A stretch of 55,898 nucleotides of DNA from Bacteroidia bacterium (GCA_026000155.1 BNYG01000013.1:1-55898); one strand, 5' to 3'; shown: positions 33,385 through 42,706, counted from the first letter of the stretch. The notes: generated by a model from the letters alone, not told the origin. Translations and numbers: made by a program.

Positions 33385-34017
33385 ATGCAAATCAAACTAT
33401 TTGAATTTAATCCGGTTCATGTAAATACCTATCTTATTTACGACGAAACGAAAGAAGCCGCTATCATTGATTGCGGTGCATTCACCCCCGAAGAAAGAGA
33501 ACGAGTAAAAGAATACATCCAGTTCCACGGCTTGAAATTAAAACAGTTGCTGAATACGCATCTCCACTTCGACCATATATTAGGCAATCATTTTATTTAC
33601 GATACCTACGGCTTGAAACCGCAATATCACGAATCGGAAGAATCGATGCCGGGACTACGGAAGCAAACCGTTATATTCGGCCTGCCGGTGGATTACGAAC
33701 CGGTCAGCGGAGATCATTTTATCAATGACGGCGACAGCATCCGGTTTGGAAATACAACTTTGAAAGCCTTACTGACTCCGGGGCATTCTCCGGGAAGCAT
33801 TTCCTACTATTGTGAAGCCGATAATTGCGTATTTACAGGCGATGCCTTGTTCCGCCACGATATCGGACGTACCGATTTATGGGGCGGAAATGAAGAAACT
33901 TTGATATCCGCCATCAAAAATAAACTATTGACCTTGCCGGAGGATACGGAAATTTATCCGGGTCACGGTCCGGCATCGACGGTTAGAGAAGAAAAACAAC
34001 ATAATCCGTATTTATGA
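33385..34017 (+). CDS. MBL-fold metallo-hydrolase (glyoxalase II-like)
   Basis: A 210-residue metallo-beta-lactamase-fold enzyme with the full metal set: THLHFDH (H59, H61, D63, H64), TPGHS (H134), TGDALF (D153) and PGHG (H194). It resembles the stand-alone hydroxyacylglutathione hydrolase-like proteins of Bacteroidota; true glyoxalase II activity is not certain because these bacteria often lack glutathione. It is cytoplasmic. A shortened and a full palindromic element follow its stop. Confidence 0.9.
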   Translation: MQIKLFEFNPVHVNTYLIYDETKEAAIIDCGAFTPEERERVKEYIQFHGLKLKQLLNTHLHFDHILGNHFIYDTYGLKPQYHESEESMPGLRKQTVIFGLPVDYEPVSGDHFINDGDSIRFGNTTLKALLTPGHSPGSISYYCEADNCVFTGDALFRHDIGRTDLWGGNEETLISAIKNKLLTLPEDTEIYPGHGPASTVREEKQHNPYL

Positions 34018-34028
34018 ATCACTCTCTC

Positions 34029-34047
34029 TGTCATTGTGGGCTTGACC
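34029..34047. repeat. Degenerate partial palindromic element
   Basis: GTCATTGTGGGCTTGACC matches the outer 5' arm of the element with a mismatch and then breaks off; it lies in tandem just before a full copy. Confidence 0.6.
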
Positions 34048-34055
34048 AAGAATTT

Positions 34056-34146
34056 TGTCATTGCGGGCTTGACCCGCAATCCCAAGATGTCCGTTAAACA
34101 CTTATTAACGATTAGCAGGGGATTGCGGGTCAAGCCCGCAATGACA
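34056..34146. repeat. Full 91-bp palindromic element upstream of gcvP
   Basis: Begins TGTCATTGCGGG and ends CCCGCAATGACA; the core reads ATGTC-CGTTAAACACTTATTAACG-ATTAGCAG. It lies 43 bp before the gcvP start, so it sits where regulatory or promoter elements would be expected. Confidence 0.92.
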
Positions 34147-34189
34147 GGGGAGTATTATATTTAATGGGATAATAAAAAATAATAGATAT

Positions 34190-37114
34190 ATGAATAATAG
34201 AAATTTAGAACAATTTGTTTCCCGCCACGTGGGAGTGAATGAAAAAGAGATTGAAACCATGCTGTCTAAAATCGGAGTAGCCGGTTTAGACCAACTAATC
34301 GAAGAAACGATTCCGCAGAATATCCGCCTGAAACAGGACTTGGATTTGCCGGAAGGGATGACTGAAAGGGAATATTCGGAACATATCGCCGAAATCGCTT
34401 CCAAAAACGAACTTTTTACTTCCTATATCGGAATGGGCTGGTACGACACCTGTGCGCCGGCGGTCATTATCCGGAATGTATTTGAAAATCCTTGCTGGTA
34501 CACTTCATATACGCCGTATCAGGCAGAAATTTCCCAGGGACGTTTGGAAGCCTTGTTGAATTTCCAAACGATGATCAGCGATTTAACCGCTCTTCCCTTG
34601 GCGAACTGTTCTCTATTGGACGAAGCCACGGCAGCCGCCGAAGCCGCCAATATGCTTTTCCAAACCCGGAGCCGGGAACAAATCAAGAACGATGCAACTA
34701 TCTTGTTTGTCGATGAAAAAGTATTTGAAACAACCTTAGCCGTATTAAATACACGCACCAAGCCGCAAGGAATTGTGTTGCAAAAAGGCGATTACCGCAC
34801 GTTTGAATTTACCGGAAAAGAATTTGGAGCGATTATTCAATATCCTAACTCTGACGGCTCAATCGAAGATTACCAAGCGTTTGTGGAAAAAGCGAATACC
34901 CACGGAGTCAAAGTGGCTGTTGCCGCCGATTTGCTCAGCTTGTGTTTGTTGACTCCTCCGGGAGAATGGGGCGCCGATGTGGTATTCGGAAGTTCGCAAC
35001 GATTCGGAATTCCGATGTTTTACGGTGGTCCCTCGGCCGGTTATTTTGCTACTAAAGACGAATACAAACGAAACATCCCGGGACGCATCATCGGCATTTC
35101 CAAAGACGCTTACGGAAAACGGGCCTTGCGATTAGCCTTACAAACCCGCGAACAACATATCAAACGCGAAAAAGCCACCAGCAATATTTGTACGGCACAG
35201 GCTTTATTGGCCACCATGTCTTCTTTCTACGCCGTTTATCACGGTCCCGAAGGATTGAGAAATATAGCCGAACGCATTCACTCGATTGCCGGTTTCTTGT
35301 CCAACGAACTGACAAAACTGGGTTATGTGCAAGAAAATAAAAATTATTTCGATACCCTGAAAATCCGTTTGGCGCCCAATGCCTCTAAGCAACTATTGGA
35401 AGAAACCGCGTTGGAATGTAAAGTCAATTTTCGTTATTTTGAAACAGGCGAAATCGGCATCAGTATCGACGAAACCACGCTTTTGGAAGATGTCGGGGTT
35501 TTATTGTATATTTTTTCGGAAGCACTACAATCCCAAAATGAAACACCTGTCATTGCGGGCTTGACCCGCAATCCCATGCAAACCGTTAATGAGCTATTAA
35601 CGGACACCGGGGGATCCCGTGTCAAGCACGGGATGACAGACCTTGAGGGATTTAGAAGAACGTCCCCTTACCTGACACACGAAGTTTTCAATTCCTACCA
35701 TACGGAAACCGAATTGATGCGTTATATCAAAAAATTGGAAGTACGCGATATTTCGTTGACACAATCCATGATTTCCTTGGGTTCCTGTACCATGAAACTG
35801 AATGCCGCTTCGGAAATGTTGCCGTTGAATGACCCGCATTTGGCCAATATTCATCCCTATGCACCTGCCGATCAGGTAGAAGGTTATACGGAATTGATTG
35901 AAAATCTGGCATCCTATCTGGGAACCATCACCGGTTTGCCGGGCGTAAGTTTCCAACCCAATGCGGGTGCTGCCGGCGAATATACCGGATTAATGACCAT
36001 CCGTGCCTATTTGCAATCCATCGGACAGGCACACCGGAATATCGTACTGATTCCGGCTTCCGCACACGGAACCAATCCTGCGTCAGCTATTCAGGCAGGC
36101 TTCCAGACAGTAATCATCCGGTTTGACGAAAACGGGAATACCGATATCGAAGACTTAAAAGCCAAAGCAGAAGAAAACAAGGATAATCTGGCGGCTTTCA
36201 TGATTACCTATCCTTCCACGCACGGTATTTTTGAAACGAATATCGTAGAAATGTGCGAAATCATCCACGCCAACGGCGGACAAGTCTATATGGACGGCGC
36301 CAACATGAATGCGCAGGTCGGTTTAACCAATCCGGGATTTATCGGAGCGGATGTTTGCCATCTGAACCTGCACAAGACGTTTGCCATCCCTCACGGCGGC
36401 GGCGGACCGGGCGAAGGACCTATTTGCGTAGCGAAACATTTGATTCCGTTCTTGCCGGCTCATCCCGAAAAAGACGGTTCCAACCATAATACCGTAGCGG
36501 CTGCTCCTTTTGGAAGCGCGGGAATTTTGCCTATTACTTATGGCTACATCCGCATGATGGGTGGCGCCGGATTGGCTTTGGCTACTAAAATAGCGATTCT
36601 GAATGCCAATTACTTGGCCTCCCAATTGGAAGAAGCGTACGGCATCGTGTACAAAGGAAATAAAGCCCGCGTAGGACACGAATTAATCCTCGAATGCCGG
36701 AATATCAAATCTTTCTCAGGAATTGACGAAACGGATATTGCCAAACGGCTGATTGACTTCGGATTTCACGCCCCCACCCTATCCTTTCCTGTTCACGGCA
36801 CATTAATGATTGAACCGACTGAAAGTGAAAGCCTCGCCGAATTGAACCGTTTCATCGAAGCTATGACTACCATTCGCGAAGAAATCGAAACCATTGCCCA
36901 AGGCTCTGCCGACAAGGAAGATAATGTATTGAAAAATGCACCGCACCCGCAATATGAAGTTTGCGGAGATGATTGGAAGCATCCCTATTCACGCACCCAA
37001 GCAGCCTTCCCCGCCGAATGGATTCAGGAAAATAAATTCTGGGTCAACGTCGCCCGGGTAGATAATGCATTTGGCGACCGGAACTTGGCGGCTACGCAAA
37101 ATTGTTGTCTATAA
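34190..37114 (+). CDS. gcvP: Glycine dehydrogenase (aminomethyl-transferring), P-protein, with an in-frame repeat insertion
   Basis: A 974-residue P-protein of the glycine cleavage system in the single-chain form. It decarboxylates glycine with PLP and passes the aminomethyl group to lipoylated GcvH. The PLP Lys is K729 in LNLHKTFAIPHGGGGPG. Both halves are present: N-terminal (NPCWYTSYTPYQAEISQGRL) and C-terminal (SLGSCTMKLNAASEMLPL). Residues 453-484 ([14 protein letters not shown] to VKHGMTD) are encoded by the 91-bp palindromic element; they fall in the linker between the two halves, before SPYLTHEVFNSYHTETELMR. The frame is intact on both sides, so the protein is probably functional with a longer linker. 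gcvH and gcvT are not in the window. Confidence 0.96.
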   Translation: MNNRNLEQFVSRHVGVNEKEIETMLSKIGVAGLDQLIEETIPQNIRLKQDLDLPEGMTEREYSEHIAEIASKNELFTSYIGMGWYDTCAPAVIIRNVFENPCWYTSYTPYQAEISQGRLEALLNFQTMISDLTALPLANCSLLDEATAAAEAANMLFQTRSREQIKNDATILFVDEKVFETTLAVLNTRTKPQGIVLQKGDYRTFEFTGKEFGAIIQYPNSDGSIEDYQAFVEKANTHGVKVAVAADLLSLCLLTPPGEWGADVVFGSSQRFGIPMFYGGPSAGYFATKDEYKRNIPGRIIGISKDAYGKRALRLALQTREQHIKREKATSNICTAQALLATMSSFYAVYHGPEGLRNIAERIHSIAGFLSNELTKLGYVQENKNYFDTLKIRLAPNASKQLLEETALECKVNFRYFETGEIGISIDETTLLEDVGVLLYIFSEALQSQNETPVIAGLTRNPMQTVNELLTDTGGSRVKHGMTDLEGFRRTSPYLTHEVFNSYHTETELMRYIKKLEVRDISLTQSMISLGSCTMKLNAASEMLPLNDPHLANIHPYAPADQVEGYTELIENLASYLGTITGLPGVSFQPNAGAAGEYTGLMTIRAYLQSIGQAHRNIVLIPASAHGTNPASAIQAGFQTVIIRFDENGNTDIEDLKAKAEENKDNLAAFMITYPSTHGIFETNIVEMCEIIHANGGQVYMDGANMNAQVGLTNPGFIGADVCHLNLHKTFAIPHGGGGPGEGPICVAKHLIPFLPAHPEKDGSNHNTVAAAPFGSAGILPITYGYIRMMGGAGLALATKIAILNANYLASQLEEAYGIVYKGNKARVGHELILECRNIKSFSGIDETDIAKRLIDFGFHAPTLSFPVHGTLMIEPTESESLAELNRFIEAMTTIREEIETIAQGSADKEDNVLKNAPHPQYEVCGDDWKHPYSRTQAAFPAEWIQENKFWVNVARVDNAFGDRNLAATQNCCL
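35548..35638. repeat. Full-size palindromic element inserted in frame in gcvP
   Basis: TGTCATTGCGGGCTTGACCC at the left, and a diverged right arm (GGATCCCGTGTCAAGCACGG then GATGACA). The core is CGTTAATGAGCTATTAACGG. If the flanking C and G are counted, the unit is 93 bp, or 31 codons, and holds no stop in the frame used. Confidence 0.93.
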
Positions 37115-37122
37115 ACTCCTTC

Positions 37123-37151
37123 TGTCATTGCGGGCTTGACCCGCAATGACA
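37123..37151. repeat. Shortened 29-bp copy of the element; likely bidirectional terminator
   Basis: TGTCATTGCGGG-CTTGA-CCCGCAATGACA, a perfect 12-bp stem, lies between convergent gcvP and the DUF1080 gene. The same form is seen at 1916-1944, also between convergent genes. Confidence 0.85.
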
Positions 37152-37163
37152 GAGAATTTATTT

Positions 37164-37892
37164 TTATTTCAGTTCTTTAATCTTAATATTTCGGAACCAG
37201 CAATCGTATCCATGATCCTGCAAACCGATATACCCTTCTTTGGCAACGCCGGCTATAAATTCGGGCCAATCTTTGAATTTGCTTTTTTGTACCAAAGCAT
37301 CCCATTCCGGTGTCCAGAGCGTATATTCGCAAACCAATACACCGTTTTGCACATGCGTTACGTGACCGTCATAAACGGTGATAGTAATATTGTTCCATTG
37401 GTAAGCCGGATTGGCATTGGAAGGAAGCGCCGGGAGCATATCGTAAAGCGAACCGGCCAAGTGATTGGTTAATTTAGTATCGCCTGCATTCCAATTGTCC
37501 AATACTTGCACTTCGGGTGCGGCAATATAAATCGGTCTTCCCGGAAATTCTACGATATTGTAGAAAATGCCCGAATTGCCTTCCGTTTCGATTTTCCAAT
37601 CGATCGACAAAACGAAATTGCTGTACTTTTTCGTAGCAAACAAAATATCGCCTTCCGATCCTCTTCCCGGAACCGAACCTTTTTGAACTTTCATGGCTTC
37701 GTCGTCAATGACCCAGTTTTTCGCCATTTCGGTTTTATTGCACTGGCGCCAACCGTTCATGTTGGTTCCGTCAAACAGCAACGTCCAGCCTTCACTCTTT
37801 TCTTTTTCCGTCAATGTGTTGTTCTTTTGCGCCAGGGCTGTCAGCGAACAAAAAAGAACCAAGCTCATTACCACTAATGTTTTTGTTTTCAT
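37164..37892 (-). CDS. Exported DUF1080 (3-keto-disaccharide hydrolase-like) protein
   Basis: A 242-residue protein with a signal peptide (VVMSLVLFCSLTALAQ). The jelly-roll domain carries DGTNMNGWRQ, FVLSIDWKIETEGNSGIFYN, PEVQVLDNWNAGD and GYIGLQDHGYDCWFRNIKIK, the typical DUF1080 arrangement. Members have been linked with hydrolysis of 3-keto-glycosides in Bacteroidota. It lies 16 bp after the TPR gene, so it may be the last gene of the Ton operon transcript or be transcribed separately; I see no own promoter with full match. Confidence 0.88.
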   Translation of the reverse strand: MKTKTLVVMSLVLFCSLTALAQKNNTLTEKEKSEGWTLLFDGTNMNGWRQCNKTEMAKNWVIDDEAMKVQKGSVPGRGSEGDILFATKKYSNFVLSIDWKIETEGNSGIFYNIVEFPGRPIYIAAPEVQVLDNWNAGDTKLTNHLAGSLYDMLPALPSNANPAYQWNNITITVYDGHVTHVQNGVLVCEYTLWTPEWDALVQKSKFKDWPEFIAGVAKEGYIGLQDHGYDCWFRNIKIKELK

Positions 37893-37908
37893 GATATTAT
37901 AAATAAGA

Positions 37909-39603
37909 TTAATATTTAATTTTCAACGTATCCAATACCTTTTTTGCATCTGCATTTTCAGGATCTATCTCCAAAATTTTCTTATAATATTCACCGGCAT
38001 TGGCTTGATCGTCCAATAATAAATAATAGGAAGCCAAATAATTGTAAGCACTCAGAATGTCTTTGTTTCTTTTGCCTTCTTCATTGTGACTTAACATAAC
38101 ATTCAAGGCTTCTTCGTAATAGGGTTTTGCCTCGCCCTTAAAGGGTGAATTTTTCGTTTCTCTTTCTTTATAATCTACCAAAAAATTGAGATTGGCTTTC
38201 CAAAGATAACCTAAATAGGATTCGGGAGAGAGAGTGGTAACTTCGGAAAATGCGGCATTTCCTTTTTTAATATAATTATAAAAATCAGCATCATCTATTT
38301 GTTTTTGTTCGGGAGTGATGGGACTTTCCAAATAACCGGCATCAATATATTTACTGGCAACCGAATAAAGAGCTTGTCCATAATAGAAATAGTCGCTTGA
38401 TCCGGGATTTTCCGCCAATTCAAAATATTTCTCATACGCTTTGGATTCTTCCGGATAATCTTTAACTTTATCGTATGCTGTCGCTAATTCCTTATAAACT
38501 TCTGCCTTGGAAGGATCCAACGCGGCTGCTTTTTGGAAAGCATCAATAGCTGCTTCCGGCTGTTTTTCTTCCAATAACAGACGGCCGTAAGTGATGTAAT
38601 CCAAATAAATATGTTTATCTACCGGATTGTCTTTTAAGAATTGAGCCATTTGTTGCAATGCCAAGGCACTGTTATTCAGTTCAAAATTATCATAAGCCTG
38701 TATGCGGTGCATCACCGGATTGGTAGGTTCGTGTTGCAACACATAATCAATTTGTTGTAACGATTTGTCATATTGCTTGGTAAAATACAATAACTGCGCA
38801 TAGCGGTCATGCTGCAAAACGGGTACGCCGGGTATGGAAATAAATTTTTCGTAGGCTTGCAAAGCTTGAGGATACATCCCTTTTTCGCGGTTAATATCGC
38901 CGATGAGGGCATAAGCGGGAATATAATCCGGATCAATCGCTACTAATTTGGCCAAATATTCCAAAGCTACCGGCGAATTGGTGCCTTCATACGCTTTGGC
39001 TAATTTTAAATAAGCTACTTTATCATTCGGATTGAAATAGATTGCTTGTTCATACCATTGGTAGGCTTGATCTTGTTTCTTTTCTTCCAGCGCCTGGTGT
39101 CCCTTGGCCATAAAGATTCCGGAATATTTTTTGTCGAGTTTTTCCGCTTTCACCAACGCAGCTTCCGCTTGCGGATACATCGCCGCATCAATATAGGCTT
39201 CGGCTATGGCTGTTTGCACCGAAGGATCTTTTTTGGCAGCCAAACCGGCAGCTGTTTTGAATAAGGATTCCGCTGCTTTGGTATCTTTTTGCGCCAATGC
39301 CAATACCCCCTGACCTACGTAACCGAACGGATATTCGGGATCCGTTTCAACGGCTTTCGCATAATAATACGTAGCCGAATCCGTTTTTTGGAGTTCGTAA
39401 TAAGTCTGACCCAAATAATACTGGTTTTCAGCCTGTTCCCGAGGCGTTTGATTGGTTTGTTCGAGGAAGAAGATCTTGGCGGCATCATATAATTCAGCCC
39501 GGTAAAGATCAATTCCTCTTTCATTGCCTCCGGCTAACGCTCCCGCAATAGAAAAATAAGCAGCTATCGCCAAACTTAGTAACTTTTTAGTATTCATGTT
39601 CAT
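37909..39603 (-). CDS. Exported TPR protein
   Basis: A 564-residue protein with a signal peptide (LLSLAIAAYFSIAGALAGG). Nearly all of the mature part consists of tetratricopeptide repeats, for example QNQYYLGQTYYELQKTDSAT-like units and VAYLKLAKAYEGTNSPVALE. TPR arrays bind protein partners. In Bacteroidota a TPR gene at this place after exbB-exbD-exbD-tonB and a PstS-like gene is common; the protein may organise the periplasmic part of this complex. It is located 28 bp after the PstS-like gene. Confidence 0.85.
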   Translation of the reverse strand: MNMNTKKLLSLAIAAYFSIAGALAGGNERGIDLYRAELYDAAKIFFLEQTNQTPREQAENQYYLGQTYYELQKTDSATYYYAKAVETDPEYPFGYVGQGVLALAQKDTKAAESLFKTAAGLAAKKDPSVQTAIAEAYIDAAMYPQAEAALVKAEKLDKKYSGIFMAKGHQALEEKKQDQAYQWYEQAIYFNPNDKVAYLKLAKAYEGTNSPVALEYLAKLVAIDPDYIPAYALIGDINREKGMYPQALQAYEKFISIPGVPVLQHDRYAQLLYFTKQYDKSLQQIDYVLQHEPTNPVMHRIQAYDNFELNNSALALQQMAQFLKDNPVDKHIYLDYITYGRLLLEEKQPEAAIDAFQKAAALDPSKAEVYKELATAYDKVKDYPEESKAYEKYFELAENPGSSDYFYYGQALYSVASKYIDAGYLESPITPEQKQIDDADFYNYIKKGNAAFSEVTTLSPESYLGYLWKANLNFLVDYKERETKNSPFKGEAKPYYEEALNVMLSHNEEGKRNKDILSAYNYLASYYLLLDDQANAGEYYKKILEIDPENADAKKVLDTLKIKY

Positions 39604-39631
39604 TTATTTTATGTTTGATGTTGTTATGTTG

Positions 39632-40570
39632 TTATTTCGGATATGCATCAATAATATTGACCGCCCTGTTTTGCGGATCTTTAATGGGCAATAGATCGGA
39701 TTTCAACACAATGGTTTGTCCGATTTCATCGGTAAAAAAGATGGTCAAACCGGACGATAATCCGCTTTTGGGATCGGACAATAATATATAAACAGGCCTC
39801 CATAGAGGATAATTTTCCGTCACAATATCTCCCGCATAAGGAAGATAGCTATTGGCAAGGGTTGCCGGCTCTTCTTTACTCAGCCTTACCAAGCGAATTT
39901 CATCAGAAGAAACATTATTTAAGGCATTGATGCCAATCAATCCTAAAGCATTAGGCATTTGAGCCACCTTTTCTATTACTTCCGAATCGTTATTCAAGGC
40001 ATAGATATTTGAAGTAAGGTCAGCGCCCTGCGTAATGGAATCAAGGGCATAGCGCAAAATACCGGACCCGTTGTTGTCGATTAGTACGCGAACGGTGCCT
40101 ATGGTAGAATTTGCATTCACCTGCGACCATTCGGTAATTTCACCGGTTAAGATTTTCTTTAAAGTGGGCATTCCAATAATGGAATCCGTATTGGCTTTAT
40201 TGGTAATCAAAGCGATGCCGTCGAAAGCGACTAAACATGTCTGCACTTTCAACAACCGGTCTTTCAATGCAGCTTGTTCCTTGGAACTTAAATTTTGCCG
40301 GGTAGTTAATGCAAAACGCACCGAATCTTCGGTCAATAAGCGAATCGCTTCCGTTTCATTGGTATAAATAGGAATAATAGTTGCACCGGGGTTGCGGGCT
40401 TCAAACACGGCAATTTCAGTCTCCATTAAGGCTTTGAAATTCTCGTCGCAAGCAATCCGTATCAAACCCGAACTAAGGGTATCCTCCCACTTGTCTTTTG
40501 TTTCTTTTTTACAGGTAACAAAAGAAATCAGCAGGGTAGATAATATACCTATGTACAATATTCGTTTCAT
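39632..40570 (-). CDS. PstS-like phosphate-binding-type lipoprotein
   Basis: A 312-residue protein with a lipoprotein signal (ISFVTC). It has the periplasmic binding protein fold of PstS: SSGLIRIACDENFKALMETE, KILTGEITEWSQVN (a phosphate-binding-type signature), IDNNGSGILRYAL and NALGLIGINAL. No ABC permease or ATPase genes are nearby, so transport is not its likely task; in Bacteroidota Ton operons it may help sensing or binding. It is separated from the upstream gene by a full palindromic element. Confidence 0.85.
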   Translation of the reverse strand: MKRILYIGILSTLLISFVTCKKETKDKWEDTLSSGLIRIACDENFKALMETEIAVFEARNPGATIIPIYTNETEAIRLLTEDSVRFALTTRQNLSSKEQAALKDRLLKVQTCLVAFDGIALITNKANTDSIIGMPTLKKILTGEITEWSQVNANSTIGTVRVLIDNNGSGILRYALDSITQGADLTSNIYALNNDSEVIEKVAQMPNALGLIGINALNNVSSDEIRLVRLSKEEPATLANSYLPYAGDIVTENYPLWRPVYILLSDPKSGLSSGLTIFFTDEIGQTIVLKSDLLPIKDPQNRAVNIIDAYPK

Positions 40571-40592
40571 ATATAATAAAAGTCCAAAATTC

Positions 40593-40683
40593 TGTCATTG
40601 CGGGCTTGACCCGCAATCCCCTGAAAATCGTTAATCAGTATTTAACGGACATCTTGGGATTGCGGGTCAAGCCCGCAATGACA
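40593..40683. repeat. Full 91-bp palindromic element between the small membrane protein and PstS-like genes
   Basis: Begins TGTCATTGCGGGCTTGACCC, ends CCCGCAATGACA; core CTGAAAAT-CGTTAATCAGTATTTAACG-GACATC. It lies inside the Ton operon, 6 bp past the stop of the 74-residue gene and 22 bp before the PstS-like start, on the transcribed strand. Confidence 0.92.
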
Positions 40684-40689
40684 GAGTCT

Positions 40690-40914
40690 TTAACGTAATT
40701 TTTTTATAACTCGATAAATCCTGAATATTCCGTAAACTGCCAAGATGATTCCTAAAGCCGTTCCTAATCCTCCCTGAATAGCCAAATGCAAATAAAACAG
40801 CGAAGGGAAAAGAAAAACAGCGGCAAAAACCAAATACAGAACAGCCATTGCTGCTTCAAAAATAAACCATCCTAATTTTTGACCGTCGAACTTATGGAAA
40901 TCTTTGTCACTCAT
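40690..40914 (-). CDS. Small membrane protein in the Ton operon
   Basis: A 74-residue protein with two membrane helices (WFIFEAAMAVLYLVFAAVFL and GTALGIILAVYGIFRIYRVI) and a charged start MSDKDFHKFDGQKLG. The family is found next to tonB/exbD genes in Bacteroidota, function unknown. It starts 12 bp after the tonB paralogue. Confidence 0.75.
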   Translation of the reverse strand: MSDKDFHKFDGQKLGWFIFEAAMAVLYLVFAAVFLFPSLFYLHLAIQGGLGTALGIILAVYGIFRIYRVIKKLR

Positions 40915-40926
40915 AAATAATTGATA

Positions 40927-41745
40927 TTAATTTTGCAATCTAAATTCAATTGGCAACGTATAATATACCGACACTTTATTGCCGTTTTGTTTTCCTGGAA
41001 TCCAATTCGGCATTTTTTTAATCACGCGAACGGCTTCTTTATCGCAACTGGGATCTAAAGAGCGTTGAATTTCCACCTCTCCAACCGATCCGTCGGGACC
41101 GATTACGAAACGTAACAGTACTTTTCCACGAATGCCCTTTTCAATCGCAATTGCGGGATAAACAAGATTATTCGATAACCATTTCATTAGTTCTTTTTCC
41201 CCACCGGGAAAAACAGGAGGCACTTCCACCCATACAACCGGTTTATCTCCAACCGGTTCTTCTACTATCGTAATGGCTTCTTCGGGACGTATTCCACCGA
41301 TCACACCATCCAAATTCGTAGTAGTACCGATCTCCGCTCCACTTGCAGTTATTGTTGCTTGATCTTCCATCAGATTTTCAAGCTTTGCCTGTTCATCAGG
41401 AACAATAACCGGCGGAGTAAGTTGAATCGTTTTTGCCAATAATTGATGAACCGGAGTGCTTGCAGCCTGCATTACCGGTATTTCCACCGGCGTTTCCGGT
41501 TTTACCGGAATATCAACCATAACCACGTTACCCGTTTCTATCACCCTTGGGGACGCAGGCGCTACAGATTTTACTAACCGGGGCAGGAAAATTAATGCCA
41601 TGCCCCCGATTATTACAATCGCTAAAGCTTTTATATGACAATCGGATGAACTTTCACGTAATACATAAGCTCCATACTCCTTATTCTTGCCTTCAAAAAC
41701 AAGGTCTAACCACTCACGAGAGGTTAAATCAACATCTTTAGCCAT
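40927..41745 (-). CDS. TonB-type energy transducer (second copy)
   Basis: A 272-residue protein from the ATG at 41745. The cytoplasmic start MAKDVDLTSREWLDLVFEGK is followed by one membrane helix (KALAIVIIGGMALIFLP), a Pro/Glu-rich periplasmic part, and the TonB C-terminal domain (GGEKELMKWLSNNLVYPAIA, GKVLLRFVIGPDGSVGEVEI, YYTLPIEFRLQN). It carries the proton-motive energy from ExbB-ExbD to outer membrane receptors. It is a tandem paralogue of the upstream gene and differs mainly in the periplasmic linker. Confidence 0.9.
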   Translation of the reverse strand: MAKDVDLTSREWLDLVFEGKNKEYGAYVLRESSSDCHIKALAIVIIGGMALIFLPRLVKSVAPASPRVIETGNVVMVDIPVKPETPVEIPVMQAASTPVHQLLAKTIQLTPPVIVPDEQAKLENLMEDQATITASGAEIGTTTNLDGVIGGIRPEEAITIVEEPVGDKPVVWVEVPPVFPGGEKELMKWLSNNLVYPAIAIEKGIRGKVLLRFVIGPDGSVGEVEIQRSLDPSCDKEAVRVIKKMPNWIPGKQNGNKVSVYYTLPIEFRLQN

Positions 41746-41869
41746 GACTTTTCGTTTTAAATGGTGATACATAAATTACTTACTTTCAAAGTGTGGCTTT
41801 TTCTGTAAGAAATTCAAGACCCTCCTACGGCTCGGCAATGTTGGAATATATCAGGATTTAATTCAATTT

Positions 41870-42685
41870 TTAGTTCTGCAATTTGAACAATACCGGCAAA
41901 GTATAATATACATACACTGCATTACCGTTTTGTTTTCCGGGAATCCATTTCGGCATTTTTTTCACTACGCGTTGGGCTTCCTTGTCGCAACTCGGATCCA
42001 ATGAGCGTTGTACTTCCACTTGTCCTACCGATCCGTCAGGACCTACTACGAAGCGTAAAATTACACGACCTTGAATCCCTTGTTCCTGAGCAATCACCGG
42101 ATAAGAAATATTGTCCTGCAACCATTTCATCATTTCTTTGTCTCCACCGGGAAAAGAAGGGGGAACTTCCACATGTGAGAAGATTTCCGGTTTTTTCTCT
42201 TCCTGAACGACTACTTTATGATCTTGCAAGTCGGCAATATCCACACCGCCGTCTTTTGATCCTTCTACTGTTGCAACGGAAATATCCGCTTTATTATCCG
42301 TCAATTCCGTTTGAGTGATCACTTCATTCTGCACTTCTTCATCCCTTTTGATAACCGGCGGAGTAAACTGTACGGTTTCTTTCAACAAGGGAGGAGGAGG
42401 AACAGGTTCCGCTTGCTTGATTTGATCCTCTTCCGGAATTTCCTGATTAATCTCAACCATAGTCACTTCATCCGTCTGAATCACATCCGGCGCTTTCGGT
42501 AGTGCATTCTTGATCACATTGGGAAGAAATATCAAAGCCGAACCCACAATAGCAACAATAATCAGGGATTTCAAATGGCGATTGGATGATTCCTCACGCA
42601 ATACATAAGCTCCATATTGTTTGTTTTTACCTTCAAAAACAAGGTCTAACCATCTTTGAGAAGTTAAATCAAAATCTTGTGCCAT
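41870..42685 (-). CDS. TonB-type energy transducer (first copy)
   Basis: A 271-residue protein with the same layout as its neighbour: MAQDFDLTSQRWLDLVFEGK, one membrane helix (SLIIVAIVGSALIFLP), a linker containing PEEDQIKQAEPVPPPPLLKE and many acidic residues, and the TonB C-terminal domain (GGDKEMMKWLQDNISYPVIA, GRVILRFVVGPDGSVGQVEV). The close match over the ends and the different linker suggest a duplication followed by specialisation to different receptors. It follows the second exbD gene by 21 bp. Confidence 0.92.
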   Translation of the reverse strand: MAQDFDLTSQRWLDLVFEGKNKQYGAYVLREESSNRHLKSLIIVAIVGSALIFLPNVIKNALPKAPDVIQTDEVTMVEINQEIPEEDQIKQAEPVPPPPLLKETVQFTPPVIKRDEEVQNEVITQTELTDNKADISVATVEGSKDGGVDIADLQDHKVVVQEEKKPEIFSHVEVPPSFPGGDKEMMKWLQDNISYPVIAQEQGIQGRVILRFVVGPDGSVGQVEVQRSLDPSCDKEAQRVVKKMPKWIPGKQNGNAVYVYYTLPVLFKLQN

Positions 42686-42706
42686 AATTTTCTTTTTTTA
42701 TTGTTA

